This document shows, one piece after another, positions 26,230 through 35,359 of a stretch of DNA of 64,000 nucleotides. The notes beneath the pieces were generated by a model. It had not been told where the DNA came from. It saw only the letters and a program-made list of their open reading frames with translations, and did no database searches. The position numbers and the translations under genes are program-made. Source of the stretch: Brachyspira pilosicoli P43/6/78. Lineage in GTDB: Bacteria; Spirochaetota; Brachyspiria; Brachyspirales; Brachyspiraceae. Numbering within the stretch: the first letter of the stretch is position 1; each line of letters opens with the position of its first letter. The stretch is taken from the NCBI RefSeq assembly GCF_000325665.1, contig NC_019908.1, positions 1,860,001 to 1,924,000 of the forward strand, given 5' to 3'.

Positions 26230-26583
26230 TTATCAACATTATAAACAACTTATCAACATGATTTATAAATGAATTCAATTATTAAATTTATAAAATTTGA
26301 ATTCAATTTATAAAGTATTGGATATAGATACTATATTAATATAATATATTTTTAAATTTTAAAAATTTATTGTTATTATTACAGCGTTAATATGTTGATA
26401 AGTTTTGCATATAAGAAGAAACTAAAAAAAATCTTTTATAAGATGTTGATAAGTTATTCATTATAAACAAATATTTAATTAAGTAAATTTCATAAATTCA
26501 AAAATAAAATTTATAAAAAATTTATTTTAAAATTTAGTTAGCAAGTTGATAATTATTATACACTTATTAACAATTTATTAACA
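26230..26583. other. Candidate replication origin: cluster of DnaA-box-like 9-mers
   Basis: This 484-base gene-free region (26163-26646) is extremely AT-rich. It has four exact TTATCAACA 9-mers: 26230-26238 and 26250-26258 on the plus strand, and 26393-26401 and 26444-26452 on the minus strand. Each differs from the classic DnaA box TTATCCACA at one position. Degenerate versions are AGTTGATAA at 26544 and TTATTAACA at 26564 and 26575. Two parS-like sites lie 3 kb to the left. No dnaA gene is in the window, so this remains a candidate. Confidence 0.5.
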
Positions 26584-26606
26584 TTTCTTATAATCACTTA
26601 TATTTT
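26567..26606 (+). promoter_or_regulatory. GTA module 1 promoter with shared 20-base element
   Basis: TTAACA (26567-26572), a 16-base spacer and TATAAT (26589-26594) form a promoter. The stretch CTTATAATCACTTATATTTT (26587-26606) is repeated exactly at 35611-35630 before the portal gene, at nearly the same distance from the start codon (about 41 bases). Confidence 0.75.
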
Positions 26607-26646
26607 ATACATAGATTATATAAAAAATAACATATCTGGAGCTAAT

Positions 26647-27447
26647 ATGTCATATAATTTTAAGTTAATAGTTAGAAATGGGCATAATGAAGAGATTTTA
26701 GATTTAATAGATTTAAGTTCTCAGATAAAATTATCAGATATAAAATTAGACTTAAAGACAATAGAAGGCAATAAATTTACATCAATAAAATCTGGCATAG
26801 GAATAATATCATCAGGAAGAAAACTTGATTTTGCAATACCTATTTTTGAATATAAAGATAATTTAGGAAAATGGGTAAAAATAGAATCTCAATATACAAA
26901 ATATACTACTATGATTCTTTCAAATAACTCAAATAGATATTTTATAAGAATAGAGTTTGAAAATGAGATTTATGAGGCAGAATATATAATGACTTCTGTT
27001 GGAGGATATACTGTAAAATACATAAACAATTTAGGCGTTATAAACATTTCTCTTGAATCATTGGACAAAACTTTTTTAAGGCAAAAAGAAGACACTTATA
27101 AATTAAACATCACGAATGATAGTAAACAGGATATATATTACAAATCTTTAAGTTTAGTGCCTACTGCTGTGTCATTTAGCTTAGAGTTTAACAATATAAT
27201 TGGAGATGAATTATATTTCTTATTTGCAAACAAGCAGAATTTTGGAATAGAGGCAAACATAAAAAATATAAATTTTGAAAGATGCATAGTTGATTTTGAC
27301 GGAGAAGTTTTAAAAGTAAATGGTGTTATATATGATTATAAAGGCATAAGGCCAGAACTTAATGTTGGAGATAATATATTTTATTTAGATACCAATCAAA
27401 CTTGCACAAATGCCTATATAAGATACAGAAGGGGTGTTTTAATATGA
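26647..27447 (+). CDS. Distal tail protein (Dit-like)
   Basis: The 266-residue product has the outline of a siphovirus distal tail protein: an N-terminal beta-rich ring domain, a middle galectin-like region and the characteristic ending NAYIRYRRGVLI, where Dit proteins end with an arginine-rich strand. Dit forms the ring joining the tail tube to the baseplate hub. It is the first gene behind the shared GTA promoter. The stop overlaps the next start (ATGA). Confidence 0.68.
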   Translation: MSYNFKLIVRNGHNEEILDLIDLSSQIKLSDIKLDLKTIEGNKFTSIKSGIGIISSGRKLDFAIPIFEYKDNLGKWVKIESQYTKYTTMILSNNSNRYFIRIEFENEIYEAEYIMTSVGGYTVKYINNLGVINISLESLDKTFLRQKEDTYKLNITNDSKQDIYYKSLSLVPTAVSFSLEFNNIIGDELYFLFANKQNFGIEANIKNINFERCIVDFDGEVLKVNGVIYDYKGIRPELNVGDNIFYLDTNQTCTNAYIRYRRGVLI

Positions 27448-29045
27448 TGATGCCTTATCATTTTTTAAGCGGTATATACAAACTTCCTCCAAGTGAATAT
27501 AAAAAATTTGAAGAAACTGGAAGCTATATAAAAATAATTCCCTACTATAACAATAAATATTATACAGAAAGAGAGATAATATATACAGAAAACTTTTATA
27601 AAGCCTATGAGTTTAATTTAAATAAAAGAGGCGGAAGCTCTGGAAAAATAAGTTTTAATATTCCTCTAGACAATATAAATATAAATGACAAAGTGGAATA
27701 TTTTTTAAATGGCACTAAAAAGTTTGTTGGCTATATTGAAAGCATTGATAATTCTGGCTTAAATGTTACAGTTATTCCTATATGGGGAAGGCTTATCCAT
27801 CAATATATACAAGGCGATTTAATTTTAGAATCTACAAAAGGAGTCCTTGATATAGTTTTATCACTCAGAGAAAAAATAGAAGAGATGGGTATAATTTTTG
27901 ATGAGAAAAATATTGATTTAAATAATGACAAACAAATAACAATATCTTTTAGCGGGAAGAATGTTTCTGACATACTTGATGAGGTTGAAGAGAATATATC
28001 AAAAAGATACTCTTGGGGTGTTGATATTAACAATACATTTTATTTCAAAGAGTTTTCTAATATTTCAACTAAAAAGCTTAATTGGCATAATAATCATTTT
28101 TCAGAGAGTGAATATACAGAAGATTCTTCAGATTTGGTAAGCAGATATATAATAAAAATGAAAGACAGCATTACAGATGAAAACGGAGAGGTTAAAGAAG
28201 TTTATAGAGCTCTTCCAAAGATAGTTGGTGCAGATAAACTATATCCTGCCATACCATTAGAAAAAGAGATAGGAATAAAAACAGATATTTTTGAACTTAA
28301 TTATAAACTTGAAAATTATGACCTTACCTATGAATATGCTTATCAGTTTTTAACCAATCAAGAGAAGAAAGAGAGCGTTCAGCTAAAAAACATAAATTAC
28401 AACTTAACAGATATTAATATAAATGAATGTGTAGAGTGCATATTAAAGCCTACAAACAATTTTTATAAGATAATAGATTTCAATGATTTCACTATTATAG
28501 AAAGCCATTTAAATGATATTTATTCAAGCGATATAATAGACATTGATAATGCAATAGAGACAAGAAAATATCCAAACTACAAACAGCAAAACAGTGTGAA
28601 ACTTTCTGATATAGATAAGTATTATAAAGATGTATGTAATCATGTTTATAATATTACAAAGATAGCTATATTTTTTTCTGATGGTTTGGAAGATAAAGAA
28701 AGTAATGTTAGTGCATTGTTTCAGGTTGAAGACGGAGAGCATACGCAAAGAAAATATTGTAAAAATGGTTTTGCTTTATTTGATGTTTCAGGATATGACA
28801 AAAGAAATATTATAATAACATCAGAGAGAAGCAATATACTTTATGAGAAGTTTATATGTTTTTTTGACTGTGGTTCTAAGACAGTAGAGATGAATGTAAG
28901 AAGTATTAATTATAAGTTTGAAAACAATCATTTAACAGTTGATGCGGAGTTATCAAAGATGAATGTAAAACGCACTAATTATTTGTATGATCAGGAAGAG
29001 CGAAGGAAGAAGTTGGAGAGTCTTTTAACCTATTCTGAGAGCTAA
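27444..29045 (+). CDS. Tail hub / baseplate protein
   Basis: This large protein (533 residues from the ATG at 27444) follows Dit, where the tail-associated hub (gp27- or Tal-like) is expected. It has hub-like beta domains: GGSSGKISFNIPLDNINI, FVGYIESIDNSG and ISFSGKNVSDILDEVEENIS, the last resembling the second hub domain. The C-terminus is charged (QEERRKKLESLLTY). Its size of about 62 kDa is close to Hvp60 of VSH-1. It overlaps the Dit gene by four bases, so the two are translationally coupled. Confidence 0.65.
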   Translation: MMMPYHFLSGIYKLPPSEYKKFEETGSYIKIIPYYNNKYYTEREIIYTENFYKAYEFNLNKRGGSSGKISFNIPLDNININDKVEYFLNGTKKFVGYIESIDNSGLNVTVIPIWGRLIHQYIQGDLILESTKGVLDIVLSLREKIEEMGIIFDEKNIDLNNDKQITISFSGKNVSDILDEVEENISKRYSWGVDINNTFYFKEFSNISTKKLNWHNNHFSESEYTEDSSDLVSRYIIKMKDSITDENGEVKEVYRALPKIVGADKLYPAIPLEKEIGIKTDIFELNYKLENYDLTYEYAYQFLTNQEKKESVQLKNINYNLTDININECVECILKPTNNFYKIIDFNDFTIIESHLNDIYSSDIIDIDNAIETRKYPNYKQQNSVKLSDIDKYYKDVCNHVYNITKIAIFFSDGLEDKESNVSALFQVEDGEHTQRKYCKNGFALFDVSGYDKRNIIITSERSNILYEKFICFFDCGSKTVEMNVRSINYKFENNHLTVDAELSKMNVKRTNYLYDQEERRKKLESLLTYSES

Positions 29046-29140
29046 TTTATAAATTATTAATTTTTTTAATTAATAAAATATTTCTGTATATTAATATGAT
29101 ATTCTTCAGATATATCATAATACCTAAATTTAAGCTAAAT

Positions 29141-29256
29141 GCAGTCTTTTTGGTTCTTTGTGTCATACCCACAGGCACTTCCTTCGGTCGCCAAAAGAAC
29201 TGGGGGTGTGCACCCTAAGGGCACGCTTCGCAGGGGGCTAGTCCCCGCGAGTAATC
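29141..29256. repeat. B-type hairpin repeat inside GTA cluster
   Basis: The element reads GCAGTCTTTTTGGTTCTTTG, then AGGCACTTCCTTCGGTCGCC, AAAAGAACTGGGGGTG, CACCCTAAGGGCACGCTTCG and GGGGGCTAGTCCCCGC. GGTTCTTT pairs with AAAAGAAC. It separates the hub gene from the next virion gene. Close relatives sit at 37.99 and 54.7 kb. Confidence 0.75.
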
Positions 29257-29309
29257 AATATTAATTATATTTTATTCTATTATTTCAAAATTTATCTTAA
29301 GGAAATTTT

Positions 29310-30188
29310 ATGTCATCAGGAACTATATTAAATTATTTCGGGCTTGCAAACACATATAATCCATTTACAGATGAGAATGCATTACAAGAGGTTCATGATT
29401 TAGATTTTGATATACCTCTTTTAAGCCCATTCAAAAATGCTGATTATGTTGCAGTAAGCACAGGCCTTTTAACAACTTCACTTTCTTTTTTGAATGATTC
29501 TATACTTCAAGTAATAGACCCAAACACAAACAAAAAAATAGCAGATTTAAATCCAATTATTGGAGACATTGGAAATGATAAATACACGCCTAAAGAAAAT
29601 GAAGTTTTTTGGTTTAATAAAGAAGGTTTAAGAGGTACTTATTTTTTAAGCTCAATCTATGCAGGCAAAAAATTTAGAATAGTAAGCGGAAGATATATAA
29701 CAACTTCAATAACAAGTGATGTTCTTAATGATATGTTTGAAAGAACTATTGGAGTGCCTTCATATATTGAGGATATAAATAACAAAATAGAAGCTATTAA
29801 AAATAATTCTACTTTTGTATTAAAAGAAGTTATAACAAAAACAGGAGAAGGCAATCAAAATTGGGCATTAAATTGGAGGGAAGATTTAGAGTATTTACAA
29901 GTATGCGGAATAGTAGAAGGTGATACTAATGCTCTTATAAGCTTATCTTCATTTGGACTTTTTAGTGATATTTCTGATAGTACTCCTTTGATAGGTTATT
30001 TTGGAAGTTATGCGAGCTATAAATATTTTGGAGGTGAGTTTCAAAAAAATATAATAGGTAATTTTAGCGGGCTTCCAAATTTAATGAGCTTTCCTATTTT
30101 GGAAGATAAAAAACCAGTGTTGGCTTTAAAAAATAACGGCAGTAATAGTATAAAAGCCACATTATATTTTTTGGTACGCAGCAAATAA
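29310..30188 (+). CDS. GTA structural protein of unknown function
   Basis: The 292-residue protein has no recognised motif, signal peptide or membrane segment. Its N-terminus (MSSGTILNYFGLANTYNPFT) and its beta-rich, glycine-containing C-terminus (PLIGYFGSYASYKYFGGEF, NNGSNSIKATLYFLV) suggest a virion component. It lies between the tail hub and the fibre-like gene, so a baseplate or fibre-attachment part is likely. Its size of about 32 kDa would be compatible with Hvp32 of VSH-1, on mass only. Confidence 0.6.
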   Translation: MSSGTILNYFGLANTYNPFTDENALQEVHDLDFDIPLLSPFKNADYVAVSTGLLTTSLSFLNDSILQVIDPNTNKKIADLNPIIGDIGNDKYTPKENEVFWFNKEGLRGTYFLSSIYAGKKFRIVSGRYITTSITSDVLNDMFERTIGVPSYIEDINNKIEAIKNNSTFVLKEVITKTGEGNQNWALNWREDLEYLQVCGIVEGDTNALISLSSFGLFSDISDSTPLIGYFGSYASYKYFGGEFQKNIIGNFSGLPNLMSFPILEDKKPVLALKNNGSNSIKATLYFLVRSK

Positions 30189-30228
30189 AAATTAAGTTTA
30201 TCAAAATTTAATTTTTATATTTTATTGT

Positions 30229-30292
30229 TTTCGGGGACTAGCCCCCGAACTCCCACTTCTTTTATTGGTATAAAAGAAGCAAAAGAACTACT
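30229..30292. repeat. Short B-type repeat inside GTA cluster
   Basis: GGGGACTAGCCCCCGAAC followed by CACTTCTTTTATTGGTATAA and AAGAAGCAAAAGAACTAC. CTTCTTTTA pairs with TAAAAGAAG as a compact hairpin. Confidence 0.7.
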
Positions 30293-30375
30293 TTTATATT
30301 AATCTTTTCAATATGTTTTGAAACAAGTCTGTAAACAACAAACAATCATAATAAAAATATTTGGAGTAAATATAT

Positions 30376-32781
30376 ATGTTTCTTAATGAAAATAATTTAC
30401 AAGCTCCTTTTCAATACAAGATAAGCGAGAATAGTTTTAAATTAGAAAAAATAAATAATTCATTGCAACTAAGTGAGGATAACAGTCAGATAAAAGTTTT
30501 TGAAGGTGAGAGATTATTTTGTGTTGATATAGGATACGGTATAAATGGTGCTTTGGAGGATATGGAGTTTATTTTAGATGGTGTTAGGGCCTATCCTCTC
30601 TTATTAGATGATATTAATTGTATTAGAGAATTGGAAGAGGTAGAAGAAAATAAAATATATTTAATAAAAAATGATATTAATTTTAAGAGTATAATTTTTT
30701 TGTCGGTAACTCATTTAAATAAAAAATTTGAATATTCCATTACCGCCTATAATACAACATTAAGCTCTTGGATGTTTGATTATATTGCAAAAAAGATTAA
30801 CAGCCTTGATATAGATTACCCTATAAAAAATTATTATAATAAAACTAATTATAAAATAAATGATATTATAAAACATAATGGCTATTTGTATAAAGTAAAT
30901 AAAGATTTTTTAAGTGATGATTCTGATTATTATTTAAAATCTAATTGCTCTCTTCTTACACCTTTTAAAAGTTTAGAAATTGGAAATAGTTATAATGTTG
31001 GAGATATTTTAGAGTATGAGAATAATTTTTTTTCGGTAAGTAAAAATTTTATTTATAGCGAAGAAAATGAGATTTATGATTTTATTAAACCTCTAATTGA
31101 AATAATAAATTGGTTTGATGGTATTAAAAAGATTTATAAAAATCAGATTATAATAAAGAATGGATTATTTTATTTGGTTTTAGATTATGCAGAAAATCCT
31201 ATATGGAATGATTTATTAAGAGATAACAAAATAGAAATATTATCAAAAGCTTCTAATATATTTTATGATGATAATAATACTTCTTTTGGAGATAATACAA
31301 ATAATATTCAGCTTGCTATAGAAAAATTAAAAAAAGAAATAGACAATAAAATTCCAACAGGAAATTTAAATTTAGCTAACAATATTTTATATGATAATTC
31401 TAAAACTAATTTAGTATATAAAACAGATGACTATGATTTTCCAAAATTTAAAAATGTTATATCAGAAAATATAAAATTATTGCTTAATGACGGCACAAAT
31501 AATTATTCTGCATCTATTACAAAACAAGAAGACGGAAGCTATAGACTTAAATCTAATTTAAATAATATATCTCCTATGAATGGTATGATAATGATGCATA
31601 TAACATCTATTGAAAGTGAAACAAAGCAGCATGGCATGTCAAATGTTTTATTACAATTCTTTGATAATATTAATATCATATCTAATAAAGATTTATCTAA
31701 TATAAATTATACAAATTTAGAATTAGATGAATGCAGTATTTCTGAAATAGAGAGCTCTTTTAAATTTGCAATAGTTACTATGTTATCATCTATATATATT
31801 GTTATAAAAAGACAAGATGATAATCCAATTTCTCAATCTAATTATACAGTAAATATTAATATAAAAAATAGAGTATTAAGAAATCAAGATAGTAATTTAT
31901 TTTGTTTGCCTATTATAAATTCAGCTAATATACAATATAAAACTTTATCTTTAGAAAAAAACAATAGTACTTCTGTAATAAAAGGCAGTATAAATAATTT
32001 GGCACAAGGAACAGAAACATCATTTTATATAATAAATAGTATCATACCAAATTATTTTATTTTAGATGGAGATTATATTAATACTTCAGATATACTATCA
32101 AGTTCTGGTAAGGCTTTAAAATATAAAATAAAAACAGTATCTACTTCTGAGGGTATAATTTATGCTTTTTTATTGGCCTATCAAGATGGAAGTGAGATTC
32201 AATCAGAAGATGTATTTACTTTTAATCTTATACCAAATAAAAACTCTTCACTCAATCCTATTTACAAGAATGTTAGCAATGTTCAAGAGCTTGGAGAGAG
32301 TTTAGCCTTAAGGTATATGATTAATCCTTATTATGTACAGTATGCAGATTTAAGCGGCAATTTTAACTCTAATGAAGAGCCTTCTGTGTGGTTCAAAAAG
32401 ATGTATAACGTTAATACTACTTGGCAAATAATATTTAATTCGGAAAGTGTTTATTTTAGGACAGAGGGTAATTTAGCAAATGTTGAACGCAGTAATGGAA
32501 TTCAAAATGATGCAGGCAGAAATGCTACTGGAACATTTGGACATAATTATGGTTCTGGTCTAATGTCAGATACAAATGGAGCTTATGGAGTTTTTTTTGG
32601 TGGTGATACTTTTGCTTATGGTGTAGGAGATGTGAAAGATACAAGGTATAATATTAGATTAGATTTATCACGTGCTTATGCTACTGCTAATGAGTTTAGA
32701 GTAAGAAACAGATTAATGAGAATATATAAACTGCTTACAATTAATGATAAATCAGTAAATGAGATAATGGAGGAGTTTTAA
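30376..32781 (+). CDS. Tail fibre protein with three repeated modules and a collar-like tip
   Basis: The 801-residue protein has three short related modules around residues 151-180, 198-227 and 245-275 (TNYKINDIIKHNGYLYKV, NSYNVGDILEYENNFFSV, KIYKNQIIIKNGLFYLV). They resemble carbohydrate-binding repeats of the chitin-binding type. A coiled segment (NIQLAIEKLKKEIDNKI) follows. The last ~120 residues look like a fibre tip: ESVYFRTEGNLANVERSNGI, QNDAGRNATGTFGHNYGSG and YNIRLDLSRAYATANEFRVR. This is the likely receptor-binding protein and would set which cells receive DNA. Confidence 0.72.
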   Translation: MFLNENNLQAPFQYKISENSFKLEKINNSLQLSEDNSQIKVFEGERLFCVDIGYGINGALEDMEFILDGVRAYPLLLDDINCIRELEEVEENKIYLIKNDINFKSIIFLSVTHLNKKFEYSITAYNTTLSSWMFDYIAKKINSLDIDYPIKNYYNKTNYKINDIIKHNGYLYKVNKDFLSDDSDYYLKSNCSLLTPFKSLEIGNSYNVGDILEYENNFFSVSKNFIYSEENEIYDFIKPLIEIINWFDGIKKIYKNQIIIKNGLFYLVLDYAENPIWNDLLRDNKIEILSKASNIFYDDNNTSFGDNTNNIQLAIEKLKKEIDNKIPTGNLNLANNILYDNSKTNLVYKTDDYDFPKFKNVISENIKLLLNDGTNNYSASITKQEDGSYRLKSNLNNISPMNGMIMMHITSIESETKQHGMSNVLLQFFDNINIISNKDLSNINYTNLELDECSISEIESSFKFAIVTMLSSIYIVIKRQDDNPISQSNYTVNINIKNRVLRNQDSNLFCLPIINSANIQYKTLSLEKNNSTSVIKGSINNLAQGTETSFYIINSIIPNYFILDGDYINTSDILSSSGKALKYKIKTVSTSEGIIYAFLLAYQDGSEIQSEDVFTFNLIPNKNSSLNPIYKNVSNVQELGESLALRYMINPYYVQYADLSGNFNSNEEPSVWFKKMYNVNTTWQIIFNSESVYFRTEGNLANVERSNGIQNDAGRNATGTFGHNYGSGLMSDTNGAYGVFFGGDTFAYGVGDVKDTRYNIRLDLSRAYATANEFRVRNRLMRIYKLLTINDKSVNEIMEEF

Positions 32782-32782
32782 T

Positions 32783-33379
32783 ATGGTATTTGTTATATAT
32801 GATAAAAATACTTATAAATGCTATTTTGTTGAGGGGCAAAGTATTAATGATTTTAAGTTAAAGCCTAATGAAGTTATAAAAGCGCATAATAGCAGTGATT
32901 TAAGTCAAACAGATATAAGAGCTTATAATGATGATGGTTCTGTAAAGACATTAGAAGAGCAATTGAAAGAAAAAATAATAGCTCTTAAAGATAATGAAAT
33001 AATAGATAACGGTATAATTAGAGAATTAAATAAAAATTATGAAGATGATTATATTGTAATGATTGAAAGAGGGTTAGAGAATCTAGATAAAAGTAAAAAG
33101 ATATCAGAAAAAAACGGTAAAAAATACATAATAGAAAAAACTATAGAAGAAAAATATAAAGAAAATCTAATAACAAAAGAAGAGTATAATAGCTGTATAA
33201 TTAATCAAAGGCAAAGTGAATATTCTCAAAACCTAGACGGAGTTAGAGCAGAGCTTTTAGATAGTGTTCTTAATAGTTTAGCTTCTCAAGGATTATTGAA
33301 TGAAAATCAAATTGAAGTACTTAAAACTATAGAAGATAACAGAGCCAAGATAAAAACTCAATACAAAAAAATATTATGA
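32783..33379 (+). CDS. Fibre-associated protein, possible assembly chaperone
   Basis: The 198-residue, highly charged protein starts one base after the fibre stop codon. Its N-terminal ~45 residues (MVFVIYDKNTYKCYFVEGQS) are beta-like. The rest is helical with heptad character (GVRAELLDSVLNSLASQGLL). Small helical proteins encoded directly after a tail fibre often act in fibre assembly; this is positional inference, as no family match was recognised. Confidence 0.55.
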   Translation: MVFVIYDKNTYKCYFVEGQSINDFKLKPNEVIKAHNSSDLSQTDIRAYNDDGSVKTLEEQLKEKIIALKDNEIIDNGIIRELNKNYEDDYIVMIERGLENLDKSKKISEKNGKKYIIEKTIEEKYKENLITKEEYNSCIINQRQSEYSQNLDGVRAELLDSVLNSLASQGLLNENQIEVLKTIEDNRAKIKTQYKKIL

Positions 33380-33390
33380 GGTAATAATAT

Positions 33391-33969
33391 ATGATTGATA
33401 TAAAAAAATATTTATCTGCTCTTAATATAGATTCTTCTTGGGAGAGTATATTAAAAAAATATTTACTTGCATACAACATCACAAAAGAAAAAGATATAAA
33501 GATGTTTTTAGCTCAAACTAGTCATGAGAGTTTAAGTTATAAAAGACTTGAAGAGAGTTTCAAATATAGACCAGAAGTTTTAATAAAAGTCTTTCCAAAA
33601 TATTTTAAAACTCTTGAAGAGGCAAAAGATATCTTATATAGAGGAGATGAGGCTCTTGCAAATAGAGTATACGGAGGAAGGCTTGGAAATAATTTTGATG
33701 AGGGGTATAAATACAGAGGAAGAGGAATAATACAGCTTACAGGAAAAAGCAATTATATTTATTATGGAAAACTTCTTAATATTGATTTGGTTAATAATCC
33801 TGATTGGCTTTTAGAGAGAAATGTTGCTGTTAATGTTGCTTGCTGTTATTGGATAAATAGAGGGCTTTTGAGTATTGATGATATAAGAAAGGCAACTAAA
33901 AAAATTAACGGCGGATACAATGGTTTAGAAGATAGAATTAAAAGATACAAAAAAATAGAAAATCTTTAA
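33391..33969 (+). CDS. GH19-type endolysin
   Basis: The 192-residue enzyme matches the glycoside hydrolase family 19 lysozyme/chitinase fold used by phages. Motifs include FLAQTSHESLSYKRLEESF with the catalytic glutamate, and YKYRGRGIIQLTGKSNY. It cleaves the glycan strands of peptidoglycan to release particles. It has no signal peptide, so it needs a holin, and holin-like genes follow directly. VSH-1 also carries an endolysin gene. Confidence 0.88.
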   Translation: MIDIKKYLSALNIDSSWESILKKYLLAYNITKEKDIKMFLAQTSHESLSYKRLEESFKYRPEVLIKVFPKYFKTLEEAKDILYRGDEALANRVYGGRLGNNFDEGYKYRGRGIIQLTGKSNYIYYGKLLNIDLVNNPDWLLERNVAVNVACCYWINRGLLSIDDIRKATKKINGGYNGLEDRIKRYKKIENL

Positions 33970-33980
33970 AAAGGCATTTT

Positions 33981-34445
33981 ATGAATAATAGTTTGGATAA
34001 AAAAATATTTAACTACAATAAAACCTATAATAAAAAAAATAATTTTGAAAATAGATTAACTCAAATAGAAACAATAGTAGGCATAAATAATAACGGCACT
34101 CCAAATGGAAATGGAATTATTAATATGCTTGAATGTTTTAATAGAGATATGAATGAAAATAAAGAAAACTTAAAAGACATACAGAAAGATATTAATAACA
34201 TAAAATTCAAACTAGGAGAATTGGAATACATATTAAAAGAGCATCAAAATACAAGAAACTTTATAGAAAAAGAAATCTCTTCAACTAAAACAGACATTAA
34301 AGAAATAAAATCTGCATTACAAGACAGCATTACAACAAAGAGCATAGTAAAGATAAAAAATATAATAATAGGTCTTGGAGCTGTAATAGTTGCACTTAGC
34401 ACAATTATAGGAAGCATAGTTTTTTTTGCAAATAAGTTAGGGTGA
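33981..34445 (+). CDS. Coiled-coil protein with C-terminal TM segment, lysis module
   Basis: The 154-residue protein has a long coiled coil (residues about 40-125, ENRLTQIETIVG, DIQKDINNIKFKLGELEYIL) and one C-terminal membrane segment (IIIGLGAVIVALSTIIGSIV). This layout resembles XhlA- or BhlA-type holin-associated proteins. It lies 11 bases after the endolysin and 6 before a second membrane protein, consistent with a lysis role. Confidence 0.65.
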   Translation: MNNSLDKKIFNYNKTYNKKNNFENRLTQIETIVGINNNGTPNGNGIINMLECFNRDMNENKENLKDIQKDINNIKFKLGELEYILKEHQNTRNFIEKEISSTKTDIKEIKSALQDSITTKSIVKIKNIIIGLGAVIVALSTIIGSIVFFANKLG

Positions 34446-34451
34446 TAGTAA

Positions 34452-34730
34452 ATGAATAGTAAAAATTTTAATAAAAAAGTAGATGAAATATTTTCTTCAA
34501 AAGGCATTGGAAAAAAATTAAGCCTCATTACAAAATTTATTACTTTTATAATTGGTATAATAATATATTGCTATGTTGTTTATTTTAATAAAACAATACC
34601 AAGCAAAGAAGCAAGTATATCTATAATAATATTTATGCTAGGCTGTTCTTCTGTAATGTATGGGGTAGATTTAAGTTTAATAATAAGGAATATTAAAGGT
34701 GATAGCATTAATAAAGATTCTCACAAATAA
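34452..34730 (+). CDS. Candidate holin, two TM segments
   Basis: A 92-residue protein with two hydrophobic segments (LITKFITFIIGIIIYCYVVY and ASISIIIFMLGCSSVMYGV) and a charged tail. This is the size and topology of a class II holin, which would open the inner membrane to the endolysin. Its end overlaps the spanin-like gene by 32 bases in another frame. Confidence 0.65.
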   Translation: MNSKNFNKKVDEIFSSKGIGKKLSLITKFITFIIGIIIYCYVVYFNKTIPSKEASISIIIFMLGCSSVMYGVDLSLIIRNIKGDSINKDSHK

Positions 34731-35028
34731 AAATACTTATATAATTTTGTTTGTATTAATTATTTGTTCTTATATTTTGTTTTTAAATTTAAGTTTGCAA
34801 AGTAAAAATAAAAAAATAGATGATTTAAAAATAGAAATAAAGTTTCTTAATAACAGCAATTCTTTTTTATATAAAGATTTAATGTTTAAAGAAAAGCAAA
34901 TTGATGTAATAAAAAGTTTTTCAAACAGCACAGCACTTATTAATAAAATGACTAATGAGGTTTTGGATAATGAAACTAAATATATTGTTGATACAATTAA
35001 GAAAGATTTTTATAGTTCTTTTAATTAG
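34699..35028 (+). CDS. i-spanin-like (Rz-like) protein
   Basis: The 109-residue product has one N-terminal membrane anchor (NTYIILFVLIICSYILFLN) followed by a coiled coil (SLQSKNKKIDDLKIEIKFLN). This is the topology of inner-membrane spanins that bridge to an outer-membrane lipoprotein in the last lysis step of double-membrane hosts. It starts with GTG, overlapping the holin-like gene. A frameshifted lipoprotein gene overlaps its 3' end in another frame, as Rz1 does with Rz. Confidence 0.65.
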   Translation: MIALIKILTNKNTYIILFVLIICSYILFLNLSLQSKNKKIDDLKIEIKFLNNSNSFLYKDLMFKEKQIDVIKSFSNSTALINKMTNEVLDNETKYIVDTIKKDFYSSFN

Positions 35029-35246
35029 TTTATTGATTAATTTATTTTTTTTGTTCTTGCAGCAGTGTGAGTAATAATGTTTGTGATTTAACGCCTCCTC
35101 CATCAATATATATTATAAAAGATGTTAAAACAAAAAAGGATTTATTAAAAAGCTATAAAGATGCCACTATAAAAATTTCCCATTGGCAAAACTGGTATAA
35201 TATACAAGTAGGAAGCAATTATTTTTATTATAGCAATTCAAACTAA
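34988..35246 (+). pseudogene. o-spanin-like (Rz1-like) lipoprotein, frameshifted at a T8 run
   Basis: From TTG 34988 the frame reads MIQLRKIFIVLLISLLINLF, a lipoprotein signal, and then leaves frame at T8 (35045-35052), ending at TAA soon after. Dropping one T continues as FCSCSSVSNNVCDLTPPPS and on to HWQNWYNIQVGSNYFYY, stopping at 35246, for about 85 residues. Two cysteines (near 22 and 24) could be lipidated, and the proline-rich stretch is typical of o-spanins. It overlaps the i-spanin-like gene by 41 bases. Whether it is truly broken is unclear. Confidence 0.6.
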
Positions 35247-35359
35247 TTGGGTGGCAGATGAAGATTAAATTTAAAAATAAGATTTGGGTGGGCAGTAAAA
35301 ATATCAGTATAAAATTAAAAATAAAAATATTATAGAAATTACAGATAGCATAAAAAGTA

